This document shows, one piece after another, positions 25,068 through 32,712 of a stretch of 64,000 nucleotides of DNA; the stretch's first letter is position 1, and every line of letters begins with the position of its first letter. The notes below the pieces were generated by a model that made no database searches, was not told the DNA's origin, and worked only from the letters and a program-made list of their open reading frames with translations. This stretch comes from Methanofollis formosanus (GTDB lineage: Archaea; Halobacteriota; Methanomicrobia; Methanomicrobiales; Methanofollaceae): positions 372,001-436,000 of the forward strand of contig NZ_CP037968.1 of NCBI RefSeq assembly GCF_019633745.1, written 5' to 3'. The position numbers and the translations under genes were made by a program.

Positions 25068-25753
25068 TCAATAATACCGCCTGATATATTCATACGCCCG
25101 GTCGAAGAGATCCTGGTCGTTCTGCAACTGGTATTTTCTGAGCGCCCCCCGGAGAGCCCTCTTCACATCTCGCTCGCCCGGGTTGCTCTGCTGCCAACTC
25201 TCGAACCTGACCGCCCGCACCACCGCGTCGATATCATTGACAATTCTCTCGATGATCACCGGCGTCGTGTTGGTCCGTGCCTCCTCAAAGAGTTCGGTCA
25301 GAGCAGCCTTCGCCTGCTGTTGTTCCTCAACGGCTTCAACTTCTCGCTCAGCCTTCACCACATCGCGTGCGAGTTGAATAACACTGCACATCCCCGAAGA
25401 TCTGGCTGAGCGACTTCTCGTTTGCGTGCTCGAGACACTGCATTGCGTCCTGGATCGCCTTCCCGATATCCTCGCTCTGTCCCCTGATAGTGTTCCAGTG
25501 GCAGCCTGTGGGGATTACGAACCTGAAGTTCTCCCGGTATTCTGCCTCATCGATATTTCCACCGGCTTCTGCAAGAGCGATCGCGTAATCTTCGTTGTAA
25601 AAAACATCGCAGATCCGCTTCAGGAAGAGGAGGGGGAAGATGTAGGTCTTGAAATCGGCCGCATCGATCGGGCCGCGGAGAATATTTTGCGGCCTCAAAG
25701 AGCCATGATTCCAGTTCTAAAAGTGAAATCGTGTTCTGTTCGTCTGGATACAT
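25068..25753 (-). pseudogene. Type I restriction remnant: HsdM N-terminus fused to HsdR C-terminus
   Basis: From 25753 the minus strand reads the start of an HsdM methyltransferase (LELESWLFEAAK). An extra A in the run at about 25688 shifts the frame; the next frame continues as ILRGPIDAADFKTYIFPLLF, RFVIPTGCHWN and QIFGDVQ. It then jumps directly into the last 100 residues of an HsdR nuclease subunit (LARDVVKAEREVE, ending FDRAYEYIRRYY). The catalytic methyltransferase, HsdS and the helicase/nuclease are all missing, an internal deletion of several kilobases. No restriction activity can remain. Confidence 0.85.
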
Positions 25754-25896
25754 CGATTGTATTCACCTGTATCTGTCAAGATGTCGATCAGGACCGGGAA
25801 AACAATACGATATGAATCGGTGAAAATTGCGAGAATTATGAATAACAGAGATGGTAAAGTGATGAAAATCGTGTTCTGCAGTTGTTCGGGTACCTA

Positions 25897-26409
25897 CTAC
25901 CTCCTCTCTTTCCACTCCCGAATTCTGCGCTCACACTCCTCTCCAGGCAATCGGCTTCCTTTTTCCTGCATCATCTCGATCGCCTCTGCCGCTCTGCGCG
26001 GTAACAGGATCCTCCTTGCGACAAGGTTATCCAGAATCCAGAGGGTGCCGTGGAACGTGACTCCTTCCTGCCGGGCGGCTTTTCGTAAAGGGCCGTCCCC
26101 AGACAGGAGGAATGCGCCGGTGTGCTGCGCAAGGACCATCACTGAAATATCTTCCATAGAAAGTGCGGGATATCTCTCCCTGAGTTCAACCATTTCGAGG
26201 ATCTGTTCACCGGAAAGATCCTGGATCTTGAGTCCAAGATTGTGCAGATCCATGAATGGGATTGTTTTGACCTCATGAACTGCAATGTCGGTGGTCAAAA
26301 TTATACACTCAAGACGGAAGAGATCGGGCAGGTACTCTCCGGCGACCGCGTCAAAGAGCACATTCGTGTCGATGACACAGGCCGGCGGAAGATCCTGCGT
26401 GTGTTGCAC
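25897..26409 (-). CDS. PIN-domain toxin (DUF3368-like)
   Basis: A 170-residue PIN-domain nuclease. Acidic active-site residues are visible: VIDTNVLFD at the start, VHEVK in the second position, SMEDISVMVLA in the third and LSGDGPLRKAA near the C-terminus. PIN toxins cut RNA. The GTG start comes directly after the stop of the Xre/ImmA gene, with no space, so translation is coupled. An Xre-ImmA antitoxin-like protein with a neighbouring PIN protein is a recognised toxin-antitoxin arrangement. The ring of charged residues at the C-terminus (RRIREWKERR) is not part of the fold. Confidence 0.82.
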   Translation of the reverse strand: MQHTQDLPPACVIDTNVLFDAVAGEYLPDLFRLECIILTTDIAVHEVKTIPFMDLHNLGLKIQDLSGEQILEMVELRERYPALSMEDISVMVLAQHTGAFLLSGDGPLRKAARQEGVTFHGTLWILDNLVARRILLPRRAAEAIEMMQEKGSRLPGEECERRIREWKERR

Positions 26410-27444
26410 CTACTCGACCTCCGTTGCGATCTCAGGCAGGTTCCCGCCGAAGAGTTCACGGGCCCGGGACAGGGTAATCTTTTTCTCGTTCATGGCTCGC
26501 AAGATGAGAAGGTGCATGTACGTGGGCATTTCATGTTTTACTTGCTTTGCAGGTTCTTCTTTACCTACCATAACCCGGTTCAACCGGATATACAATCCTT
26601 TCTCAGATCCTTTAGTGATGATCCCGAGATCCCGGGCACGGTGGATCCAGGCTTTCATGCTCATCCCGTACTTGTGTTTGAGCAGGTAGAGTTCCCGCAG
26701 ATCGATTACACGACGTTTTTTTCCCAGTTCCTTCCATACCATCTCACGGGGCACAAGAAATGCGCCGGCGAAACGGTGCGCCGCATCCTCCTCATCGAGG
26801 GAGGGCTCAACCTGAAGGATCAGATGTCCCAGTTCATGGGCACAGTTGTAGCGCTGGCGATCCCCGGTCATGGACTTGTTGATCGCAATCACCGGCGTCT
26901 TTTCATCGTGATAAAACGTCAGGGCATCAAACGAATCGGGCGCTTCAAAGATTCCAACTTTGATGCCATGCTGCTCCAGCACGTCCATCACATTCTCAAT
27001 GGGGTCCAGGCCAAGGTCCCATTCATCGCGGACCTTCTGGGCAATCGCTTCCACATCTTCGAGGGTGGATACCCGACACTCTTCGCGTGACGGCAGAACA
27101 AGACTGGCCGTGATGCCGGAGATCATCTCGACCTCAAGGTAGCGTTCGAGCCAGTCGGTTACCTTCCCGTGAATAATATTTTCCTCTTTTTTCTTGAGCG
27201 ATTTCCGGCACCGGTAATGGGGTTCGGACAAATTTGCCGCAACTTTCCGGAAGAAGAAATCAATATTCACGTTCAGAGCTTCGCTCAGCAGGATGAGCAC
27301 TCTTGAATTTGGAATCACCTCCCCTTTTTCATACTTTGAAATCGCCGGCGCAGTTACACCTATCGCAGCGCCGAGATCCCGCTGGCTCATTCCAGCACCT
27401 TTTCGGGCCACCTTAATTCGCTCGGCAATGCTCATACGACTCAC
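26410..27444 (-). CDS. Xre-family regulator with ImmA/IrrE metallopeptidase domain
   Basis: A 344-residue protein. Residues about 5-60 form an Xre helix-turn-helix (RIKVARKGAGMSQRDLGAAIGVTAPAIS, shortened here). The middle is a COG2856 metallopeptidase with CAHELGHLIL, the HExxH zinc site. The C-terminal part has AHRFAGAFLVPREMVW, another family hallmark, and a small helical tail. Such proteins act as antitoxin or as a stress-responsive protease that removes a repressor. The start is a GTG at 27444 or an ATG at 27435. A perfect inverted repeat about 30 bases upstream is the probable autoregulatory operator. It is followed without a gap by the PIN toxin. Confidence 0.88.
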   Translation of the reverse strand: MSRMSIAERIKVARKGAGMSQRDLGAAIGVTAPAISKYEKGEVIPNSRVLILLSEALNVNIDFFFRKVAANLSEPHYRCRKSLKKKEENIIHGKVTDWLERYLEVEMISGITASLVLPSREECRVSTLEDVEAIAQKVRDEWDLGLDPIENVMDVLEQHGIKVGIFEAPDSFDALTFYHDEKTPVIAINKSMTGDRQRYNCAHELGHLILQVEPSLDEEDAAHRFAGAFLVPREMVWKELGKKRRVIDLRELYLLKHKYGMSMKAWIHRARDLGIITKGSEKGLYIRLNRVMVGKEEPAKQVKHEMPTYMHLLILRAMNEKKITLSRARELFGGNLPEIATEVE

Positions 27445-27474
27445 ACATCCATTCCATCGGTGGTTTCAGTAAAA

Positions 27475-27510
27475 GTTTACAAAACGTACATGAAACAACA
27501 TTTTGTAAAC
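27475..27510 (-). promoter_or_regulatory. Palindromic operator of the Xre/ImmA-PIN operon
   Basis: A perfect 10-bp inverted repeat, GTTTACAAAA and TTTTGTAAAC, with a 16-bp spacer, lies about 30-65 bases upstream of the Xre/ImmA start in the promoter zone. The A/T-rich halves may also contain the TATA box. It is the best candidate for binding by the Xre domain. Confidence 0.7.
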
Positions 27511-27642
27511 TATGGTATAGAGGAAACAATAATATTTGAACATTGCGATATTTCCTTTTTGCCTTATTTCAATCGGCATCGGGATTTTCTGGTGATTTAG
27601 AGGGCTGGGATACATTTTTACGACGTTCTCCCTTGTTTTGCC
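27511..27642. other. Short AT-rich gap
   Basis: A 130-bp gap separating the divergent promoter of the Xre/ImmA operon from the end of the replication operon. I see no gene in it. Confidence 0.4.
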
Positions 27643-27849
27643 TTATCGTCTCCTTCCCTCCCCCGCATTCACCATCCCCACCCCCGCCGTCACCGCATAA
27701 AACGCAAACATCACCGTCACGTACACATTCCCACACACCCACACGCCAAACCCCGCCGTCCGCGCCCTCGCACTCCGACACGCGACCAACACCGCGCCCG
27801 CCATCCCGAGCACCACCGCCAGCGCGAGGGGAGGATCAAAAGGGATCAT
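27643..27849 (-). CDS. Small two-span membrane protein
   Basis: Starting at the ATG at 27849, which overlaps the primase-helicase stop as ATGA, the 68-residue protein has two hydrophobic segments: LALAVVLGMAGAVLVAC and VWVCGNVYVTVMFAFYAVTAGVG, separated by RSARART. It is the last gene of the overlapping five-gene operon. I do not recognise the family. Upstream residues of the longer frame would lie inside the primase gene and are rejected. Confidence 0.6.
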   Translation of the reverse strand: MIPFDPPLALAVVLGMAGAVLVACRSARARTAGFGVWVCGNVYVTVMFAFYAVTAGVGMVNAGEGRRR

Positions 27850-30674
27850 GAGATCCCCTTCCCCATGTTCCACTCCCGCACCAGCCGGGCATAACACCCC
27901 TCGCAGAGCACCACCCGCCCATCACCAGACCGGTGCACCGCCTTCCCCTCGGCACACACATCGCACCGGCCCAGGTCGGTGCTCACCCGCGTGAACTCCC
28001 GGTGGTCCAGGACGCCGGGGAGGGGGATCGCTCCCGACCGTTCTTTCAGCACAGACCCTTTCTTTTCGGCAGTTTTCAGCAGCTTTCGGAAGGTGCCGAC
28101 ATTCAACGGGCTGCATAACTCCGGGAGATCGCGTTTTGCTCCCTCCCCCGGCAAGATCATAAGATCACTTTCAACATTCCGGGGATCGCACCCACCCCCA
28201 CACCCGGACACAGAAGATCCAGGGGGAGTGGGTGGGTGTGGGTTTTGCTGTAATTTAGTACTGAGAGAGAGACGCGTCTCTCTATCTGTACTAATACTGT
28301 CAGATCGAACGTCGTCCTGCATCGATTGATCCTCGCGGCACCTGCTGAAATTCTGCTGAAAACCTGCTGGAATGCTGAAAGTGTCCTGGGGTCCGGGACC
28401 GGGATCATCGTCCCGGTCATGGCCCTCATCGTCGCCGCCGCCGGCGATCCAGACCGCTGCTCCACGGGCCCACCGCCGATAGCCCCCGCGGTCGAAGAGG
28501 AAGAGGTGTTCCCGCCGCCGCACCACACATCCGTCCTGGTCTTCGGTGACGGTGGTATCCAGGTAACTGATCGCCGGACACTTCTCCAGGAGTCCGGAGT
28601 AGGTCGAACCGCGGCTCGCGTAACCGTGGAGGATCCGATACGTCTGCTGGTACGACAACCCCAGCGCCTCCTGCAACATCCGGACCGTAAACTGGTCCCA
28701 GCCCATCGTGGCGACGGTCTCCAGGGCGGCCGCCTCGTTCTTTGTCACCTTCGTCTCCTGTCCGCCGGCCTCGCCGTTGATCGCCACGTAGATCCTCGCC
28801 GCCGTCTCGAAGTCCTCGCGGTTGGCCCGGATGCCGCCCTCGTAGCGCTCGCGCTGGAACCGGTGCAGCAGGGCGGAGGCCTTGATGAGGTCGAAGAGCA
28901 TGCCCGGGTTGCGGCGGTTGGCCGTGGCCGAGAACTGCACCTGTTCGGCGTACGGGATGGAGACGTGAAGGCGCTCCTCCTTGAGCACCTCCCACATCGC
29001 CCGGCAGACCGGGAGCCCCGGGTCCTCGGCGTCGCCCTCCGCCGCCTCGCGGGCCTCGGCATGTTTCATATGCTCGAGCACCCGCTCGTCCTGCTCGAGC
29101 GAGTCGTCGATCCAGACGGTGAGCATCCGGTTCATCACCTGGTCGTCGCCCGGGTCTTCCACCCGCGCCAGCCACCAGACGCAGCGCTCGGGGAGGCGGC
29201 AGACCTGGATCTTGCGGTCCGGGGAGACGGTGTGGTGCTCGATGTGGTCCCTGAAGTTCGCCGTCGCGGCCTTGAGGACCTCCTGGAGATCGTCGGATAA
29301 CGAGACGTCGTCGAAGAGGAAGACCGTGCCCGGCCGCAGGTCGTCGTGGTAGTAGAGCGCTTTGTTGCTCACCGTGCCCGCGAGACGGTACGCCGCCGGG
29401 ACCTGCTTGAGCATCGTGGTGCAGGCATGGCTCTTGCCCTTGCCTGAGTTGCCCGAGACCGAGACGTGCAGCCCGCTCGTGTTCTCCACCGACTGTGACG
29501 CAAGGGACATCACCAGGCACTCGGCGACGATGCGGTCGCCGACGTGCTCGCGGGCGAAGGTGTCGAGGAGGAAGGCGAGCGGATCGCCGTGCTCTAAAAT
29601 CTCCATCGCCTCTTCGCGGTAGGCCGGGTCGGGTGCCGGCGGGACGGGTGGGGGTGGGGGCACCTCCTCCCGTTTTTTCCGGCTGCGTTTCTCCCTGGGT
29701 TCGTAGCGGTCCCGCAACTCAGGCCACCGCTGCGTCCCGCCGCCGCAACTCGCATGGTGGCACCCGGCATAGATGGCGCCGGAGGGGAACTGGACGGCGA
29801 AGGCGCCGTCGTGGTGCGCCCCGCTGAACGGGCAGTCCTCCAGGACGTAGAGCGTGCCGCCCTGCCAGGGCCGGGTGTTTCGCACGGCAAGACCGTGCTC
29901 GCGGAGCCACGCACCAAGGTCGATACCCGCCTTCCCCTTCCGGGGAGGTACCGGGGCCTCGATGGGGAGGCGGCCGGCGATCTCTCTGAGCAGTCCGGCG
30001 CCGACGACCTCGGGGTGGTCGGGGGCCAGGAGGATCTTCGCACGCCGGTGTGGGCGGTCGGGGGTGTGGTCGCCTTTGCGCGAGCATGTCCCGTAGAGTT
30101 TCCAGATGCGGGCGGCGTTGAAGTTCGCCGTGTCGACCGTCACCAGATCGTCCGAAAACAACGCGTCGAGGGTGACGAGCACCCGCTTCACCAGGGCGGT
30201 CGCCGCCTCGTCGTTGGGGAGATCGATCGCATAGAGCAGGTGGGCGCCGTTGCCTGAGTCGGCCATGATCGGATCAGAAAAGCCCTGCTCCGCGAGCCAG
30301 CGGGCGATCGTCTCGGCCCGCTGCAGCGCCGCCGCGTGCTCCGCCTCCGTCGACGACACCCCGCTCGGCCGCACCGGGTCGAGGTCGATGGGCAGCCACC
30401 GGCGCCTGAGGATGTCGGCGTCGCTCGTCGTCGGGTCAGAACGCGTCAACCGCATCTTCACGCGGTTTGCCCGCCTCGCCAGGAGCGCCGGGTCGACGAC
30501 GTTGAGCGTGACGTACGTCCCCTTCACCTCCAGGTCGGCGTCGAGCGCTTCGGCGGCGTTTGCCAACTTCGCAAAATCGTCGAAGTACCCGGAGTGTGCG
30601 AAACGGTCGGCGAGCGCCCTGACTTCCACCACGCCGCCTTCGGGAAAAAGGGTGACGAGGGCCGCGGGGATCAT
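27846..30674 (-). CDS. Primase-helicase-type replication protein
   Basis: About 942 residues from the ATG at 30674 (GGAGG seven bases upstream). Residues about 85-260 are primase-like: IDLDPVRPSG (acidic pair), DSGNGAHLLYAIDLP and NAARIWKLYGTCSRKG, the prim-pol signature. A CHHASCGGG knuckle follows near residue 305. The helicase-type P-loop SGNSGKGKSH is at about residue 430, and FLFDDVS is Walker B. A winged-helix segment and a C-terminal zinc knuckle (CDVCAEG and CEGCYARL) end the protein. It resembles replication proteins of archaeal viruses and plasmids. ATGA overlaps on both sides couple it to its neighbours. Confidence 0.85.
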   Translation of the reverse strand: MIPAALVTLFPEGGVVEVRALADRFAHSGYFDDFAKLANAAEALDADLEVKGTYVTLNVVDPALLARRANRVKMRLTRSDPTTSDADILRRRWLPIDLDPVRPSGVSSTEAEHAAALQRAETIARWLAEQGFSDPIMADSGNGAHLLYAIDLPNDEAATALVKRVLVTLDALFSDDLVTVDTANFNAARIWKLYGTCSRKGDHTPDRPHRRAKILLAPDHPEVVGAGLLREIAGRLPIEAPVPPRKGKAGIDLGAWLREHGLAVRNTRPWQGGTLYVLEDCPFSGAHHDGAFAVQFPSGAIYAGCHHASCGGGTQRWPELRDRYEPREKRSRKKREEVPPPPPVPPAPDPAYREEAMEILEHGDPLAFLLDTFAREHVGDRIVAECLVMSLASQSVENTSGLHVSVSGNSGKGKSHACTTMLKQVPAAYRLAGTVSNKALYYHDDLRPGTVFLFDDVSLSDDLQEVLKAATANFRDHIEHHTVSPDRKIQVCRLPERCVWWLARVEDPGDDQVMNRMLTVWIDDSLEQDERVLEHMKHAEAREAAEGDAEDPGLPVCRAMWEVLKEERLHVSIPYAEQVQFSATANRRNPGMLFDLIKASALLHRFQRERYEGGIRANREDFETAARIYVAINGEAGGQETKVTKNEAAALETVATMGWDQFTVRMLQEALGLSYQQTYRILHGYASRGSTYSGLLEKCPAISYLDTTVTEDQDGCVVRRREHLFLFDRGGYRRWARGAAVWIAGGGDDEGHDRDDDPGPGPQDTFSIPAGFQQNFSRCREDQSMQDDVRSDSISTDRETRLSLSTKLQQNPHPPTPPGSSVSGCGGGCDPRNVESDLMILPGEGAKRDLPELCSPLNVGTFRKLLKTAEKKGSVLKERSGAIPLPGVLDHREFTRVSTDLGRCDVCAEGKAVHRSGDGRVVLCEGCYARLVREWNMGKGIS

Positions 30675-31006
30675 GGGCATCCCTCCGGGATCATCGGGAA
30701 GAGCGGGGCCGATGCCGCTTCGCCTCTCACCACCCGCTGCACGCTCACCAGCGGCACGATGAAGTGCCCGGAGACCGTGAAGACCTTCACCGACCTTTCG
30801 AAGACGTTCATCGCCGCATGGCCCACGATCGCCGTCCGCCCGGTGACCGTCCCGTCGGCGGCCGTCTCCCTCTCCTCCATCGTCACCGGTACCACGCGGC
30901 CGCCGGCAAGCAACGTCCTGAGATCGTCGGCGGCGATCCGGAAATGCCCGCGGCCCACGAAGATGTGCGCCGTCCCGTCAGGGCCGGAACAGAGCGTGCC
31001 GTTCAT
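30671..31006 (-). CDS. Hypothetical protein of the replication operon
   Basis: A 111-residue protein starting at the ATG at 31006 behind GGAGGAGA. It is beta-rich: THAHIFVGRGHFRIAADDL-like strands, a middle VVPVTMEERETAADGTV, and a GHFIVPLVSV strand near the end. No catalytic motif or family is recognised. The start overlaps the preceding gene and the end overlaps the primase-helicase gene, each by 4 bp. Given its place it probably assists replication of the element, as a structural or regulatory factor. Confidence 0.6.
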   Translation of the reverse strand: MNGTLCSGPDGTAHIFVGRGHFRIAADDLRTLLAGGRVVPVTMEERETAADGTVTGRTAIVGHAAMNVFERSVKVFTVSGHFIVPLVSVQRVVRGEAASAPLFPMIPEGCP

Positions 31007-31257
31007 GACTTCTCCTCCCGGATCACCAGCGTCACCTCGTAGAAGTGCCTCCTGCTCCGCCAGGCGTGCAGTTCGGAGAGCGCCCCGCCGATACGGTTCA
31101 CCGCCGCCGTCACCACCGGCGGCACCAGGTAGAGCGGCACCGGACCGACAGATTTTATCTCTTCCCGCGACGACGGGAATGTGGCAGACCTCCGTGAACT
31201 CGTGTTGGAGCATGGTTCGATATGGGGGCTGCCATTTATCGGGCCGTCGCCTGACAT
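31003..31257 (-). CDS. Hypothetical protein of the replication operon
   Basis: An 84-residue protein from the ATG at 31257 (GAGGTG upstream). The first 30 residues are polar with two cysteines absent from any motif; the rest has a hydrophobic SVGPVPLYLVPPVVTAAV stretch and a basic C-terminus (HAWRSRRHFYEVTLVI). It overlaps the flanking genes by 22 and 4 bp. I cannot assign a function. The dense overlaps make it a real part of the operon. Confidence 0.5.
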   Translation of the reverse strand: MSGDGPINGSPHIEPCSNTSSRRSATFPSSREEIKSVGPVPLYLVPPVVTAAVNRIGGALSELHAWRSRRHFYEVTLVIREEKS

Positions 31258-31379
31258 TTCTGCACCTCGTCGTGGGGGGTTTTTAATCTGGCTTTTCCGT
31301 CTTCGATCCACTTATCCCGGACCAGCTTCGCGAGCGGGCCGGGGATGTGGTCGAGGGTTTCCTGAGAGATTTCTCTCAT
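31236..31379 (-). CDS. Small basic helical protein (47 aa)
   Basis: The first gene of the operon. From the ATG at 31379, behind AGGAGGT, it encodes MREISQETLDHIPGPLAKL, then VRDKWIEDGKARLKTPHDEV and a short tail. It looks like a single helix-turn-helix-sized peptide, possibly a DNA-binding or copy-control factor. A TTTTTATA box lies about 95 bases upstream. Confidence 0.55.
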   Translation of the reverse strand: MREISQETLDHIPGPLAKLVRDKWIEDGKARLKTPHDEVQKCQATAR

Positions 31380-31470
31380 TGTCTGTATACCTCCTGTGCG
31401 GGCCGCATTGTGTAATGAACAGGTCGGGGGGACCGGCGGCACCGCACTGAGGAGAGGGTGGACGGGCGAG

Positions 31471-31478
31471 TATAAAAA
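31471..31478 (-). promoter_or_regulatory. TATA box of the replication operon
   Basis: On the minus strand, TTTTTATA within TCTTTTTATACTC is a good archaeal TATA box. The transcript should start near 31446, giving a leader of about 65 bases before the 47-residue gene. Confidence 0.5.
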
Positions 31479-31588
31479 GAAGAGGTGATTGCTCCGAAAG
31501 TCGGAAAGTCGGATGTATAGGACACGGTTAAGTATCACCTGGCGCGAGTGGTACACTCCGTGGTGACCTTATAAATAGTGGGGGAGGA

Positions 31589-31852
31589 TCACCCCGCCCG
31601 GTCCGGGTCGGCCCGCAGTTGTTTGAGGAGGAGGTCGTACTCCGGGGGACCTTTTGCGATGGTGATGCACTCGTCCATGCGACCCCATTTTACCAGGGCC
31701 ACATAGGCACCTTTTCTCGGGGCGACGATATCTTCTGAGAAGGAGAGGACGCTCGTTTCTCCTGTACGAACTCGGTGAAGATACGCCGTCTTTCCGATGC
31801 GTCGCCGACCAGACTGAATTATCTCATCTCGGTTCAGACACCGATCGGGCGG
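31589..31852 (-). pseudogene. Fragment of an unknown protein
   Basis: The minus strand stays open for 87 codons between two stops: RCLNRDEIIQSGRRRIGKT, then SVLSFSEDIVAPRKGAYVALVKWG, ending RADPDRAG. There is no start codon before an internal Met, so it is probably the tail of a lost gene. Oddly, 27 bp of it are identical to part of the MATE gene. It could also be expressed from a non-standard start, but no ribosome site is visible. Confidence 0.4.
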
Positions 31853-31855
31853 CGT

Positions 31856-31909
31856 TCATGATCGATCTTCTCCGATCAGAGCACGTCCTTTCTCCGTGGC
31901 CCGGTGCCG
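31856..31909 (-). pseudogene. Terminal fragment of an AlbA_2-type winged helix
   Basis: Only the last 17 codons remain, RHRATEKGRALIGEDRS and the stop, matching the ends of the proteins at 1199 and 3720. The DNA then jumps to the sequence that follows the other fragment near 3950, so about 150 bp were deleted in this copy. It shows that the neighbouring toxin-antitoxin pair was duplicated together with its flank. Confidence 0.75.
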
Positions 31910-31970
31910 ACTAAGAAAAGATAGAAGATTATTTTATTCAGGGTTCTTTTTCAGTTGAATGAAGGAGGTG

Positions 31971-32243
31971 TCAATATTTCCGATACACCTTACTCCGATG
32001 CCCCACTTCGATCGCGTGGATGACCATCACTTCATCCACGATGGTGAGAATGGCGCGGTATTCGCCGGCCCTGAGAGAGTAAAAAGGAGGGTTCTGTCCT
32101 CCCTGTATCTTCTTCACATGCCTTTTCGGGTCTGTCTCCCCGGCGAGCGACATCAACTCTTCATCGATCGCGAGGGCGTCGTCCTTCGGGATACGCTTGA
32201 TGTTACGGCGGGCCGTCGCGGAGAAGAAGACGCGATAGTTCAT
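31971..32243 (-). CDS. RelE/ParE-superfamily toxin, copy B
   Basis: A 90-residue toxin that differs from copy A (4063) at seven positions (for example Lys10 to Thr, Gly27 to Asp, Asp70 to Glu). The key elements, SLRAGEYRAILTI and VGHRSKVYRKY, are unchanged, so it is probably functional. Unlike copy A, its start lies 41 bases inside the antitoxin frame. The two copies are 27.9 kb apart and could recombine. Confidence 0.9.
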   Translation of the reverse strand: MNYRVFFSATARRNIKRIPKDDALAIDEELMSLAGETDPKRHVKKIQGGQNPPFYSLRAGEYRAILTIVDEVMVIHAIEVGHRSKVYRKY

Positions 32244-32484
32244 CGTCTTTCAGCTCCGCCATGACCTGCTCAAGGGTATAGAGCCGGCCCGCTTTGATAT
32301 CTTCGAGAGATTCTTCGATGGCTTTGATGGTGGCGTCGCTGAGGGGTTCGTCATCGACTGCCATCTCCACGAGCCGCTCGATCACGTCGGTGTAGGATTC
32401 CCCGGGGTGGATCTTCAGAGAGTCCAGGCGGTGCTTGAGGGGGACCCTGATCTTGATGGTGGTGGTGTCGGCGGCAGTGGGCAT
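32203..32484 (-). CDS. Antitoxin, copy B, with frameshifted C-terminus
   Basis: A 93-residue antitoxin identical to copy A except for a two-residue insertion (MPTAAD), two substitutions, and its end. One base present in copy A between GACGA and the toxin ATG is missing here, so the frame misses its stop and adds about 15 residues (ELSRLLLRDGPP), running into the toxin gene in another frame. Either the longer tail is tolerated or copy B has an altered affinity for its toxin. The core, SDATIKAIEESLEDIKAGR, is intact. Confidence 0.85.
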   Translation of the reverse strand: MPTAADTTTIKIRVPLKHRLDSLKIHPGESYTDVIERLVEMAVDDEPLSDATIKAIEESLEDIKAGRLYTLEQVMAELKDDELSRLLLRDGPP

Positions 32485-32490
32485 ACCTGA

Positions 32491-32506
32491 GTATACGGAG
32501 GTATAC
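32491..32506 (-). promoter_or_regulatory. Candidate operator of toxin-antitoxin copy B
   Basis: GTATAC, GGAG, GTATAC, placed seven bases before the antitoxin start, exactly as in copy A (4578-4593) with one spacer base changed. Confidence 0.6.
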
Positions 32507-32712
32507 GTGATGGAGGTTAGGATCGTTTTTCGTGATCCTTCTCTTTTTTCACGCTACGGAGAGGCATGACGCCTCTCGATCACCGTCCTGAAGAACTGTT
32601 CTCTCTGTCCGCCTCTCCCCGGAGGTTGCGGTCTTTGTTGAAGATGAAATACTCATTGTACACAGATTAGTAGTTCGTTAGTAATTCGGGGCGGGGAAGG
32701 AATGGGTGGAGG

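Noticed and set aside
29495-30257. Plus-strand frames of 100-170 codons opposite the primase-helicase
   Set aside because: They overlap the catalytic part of a recognisable replication protein, and have no ribosome sites or domains.
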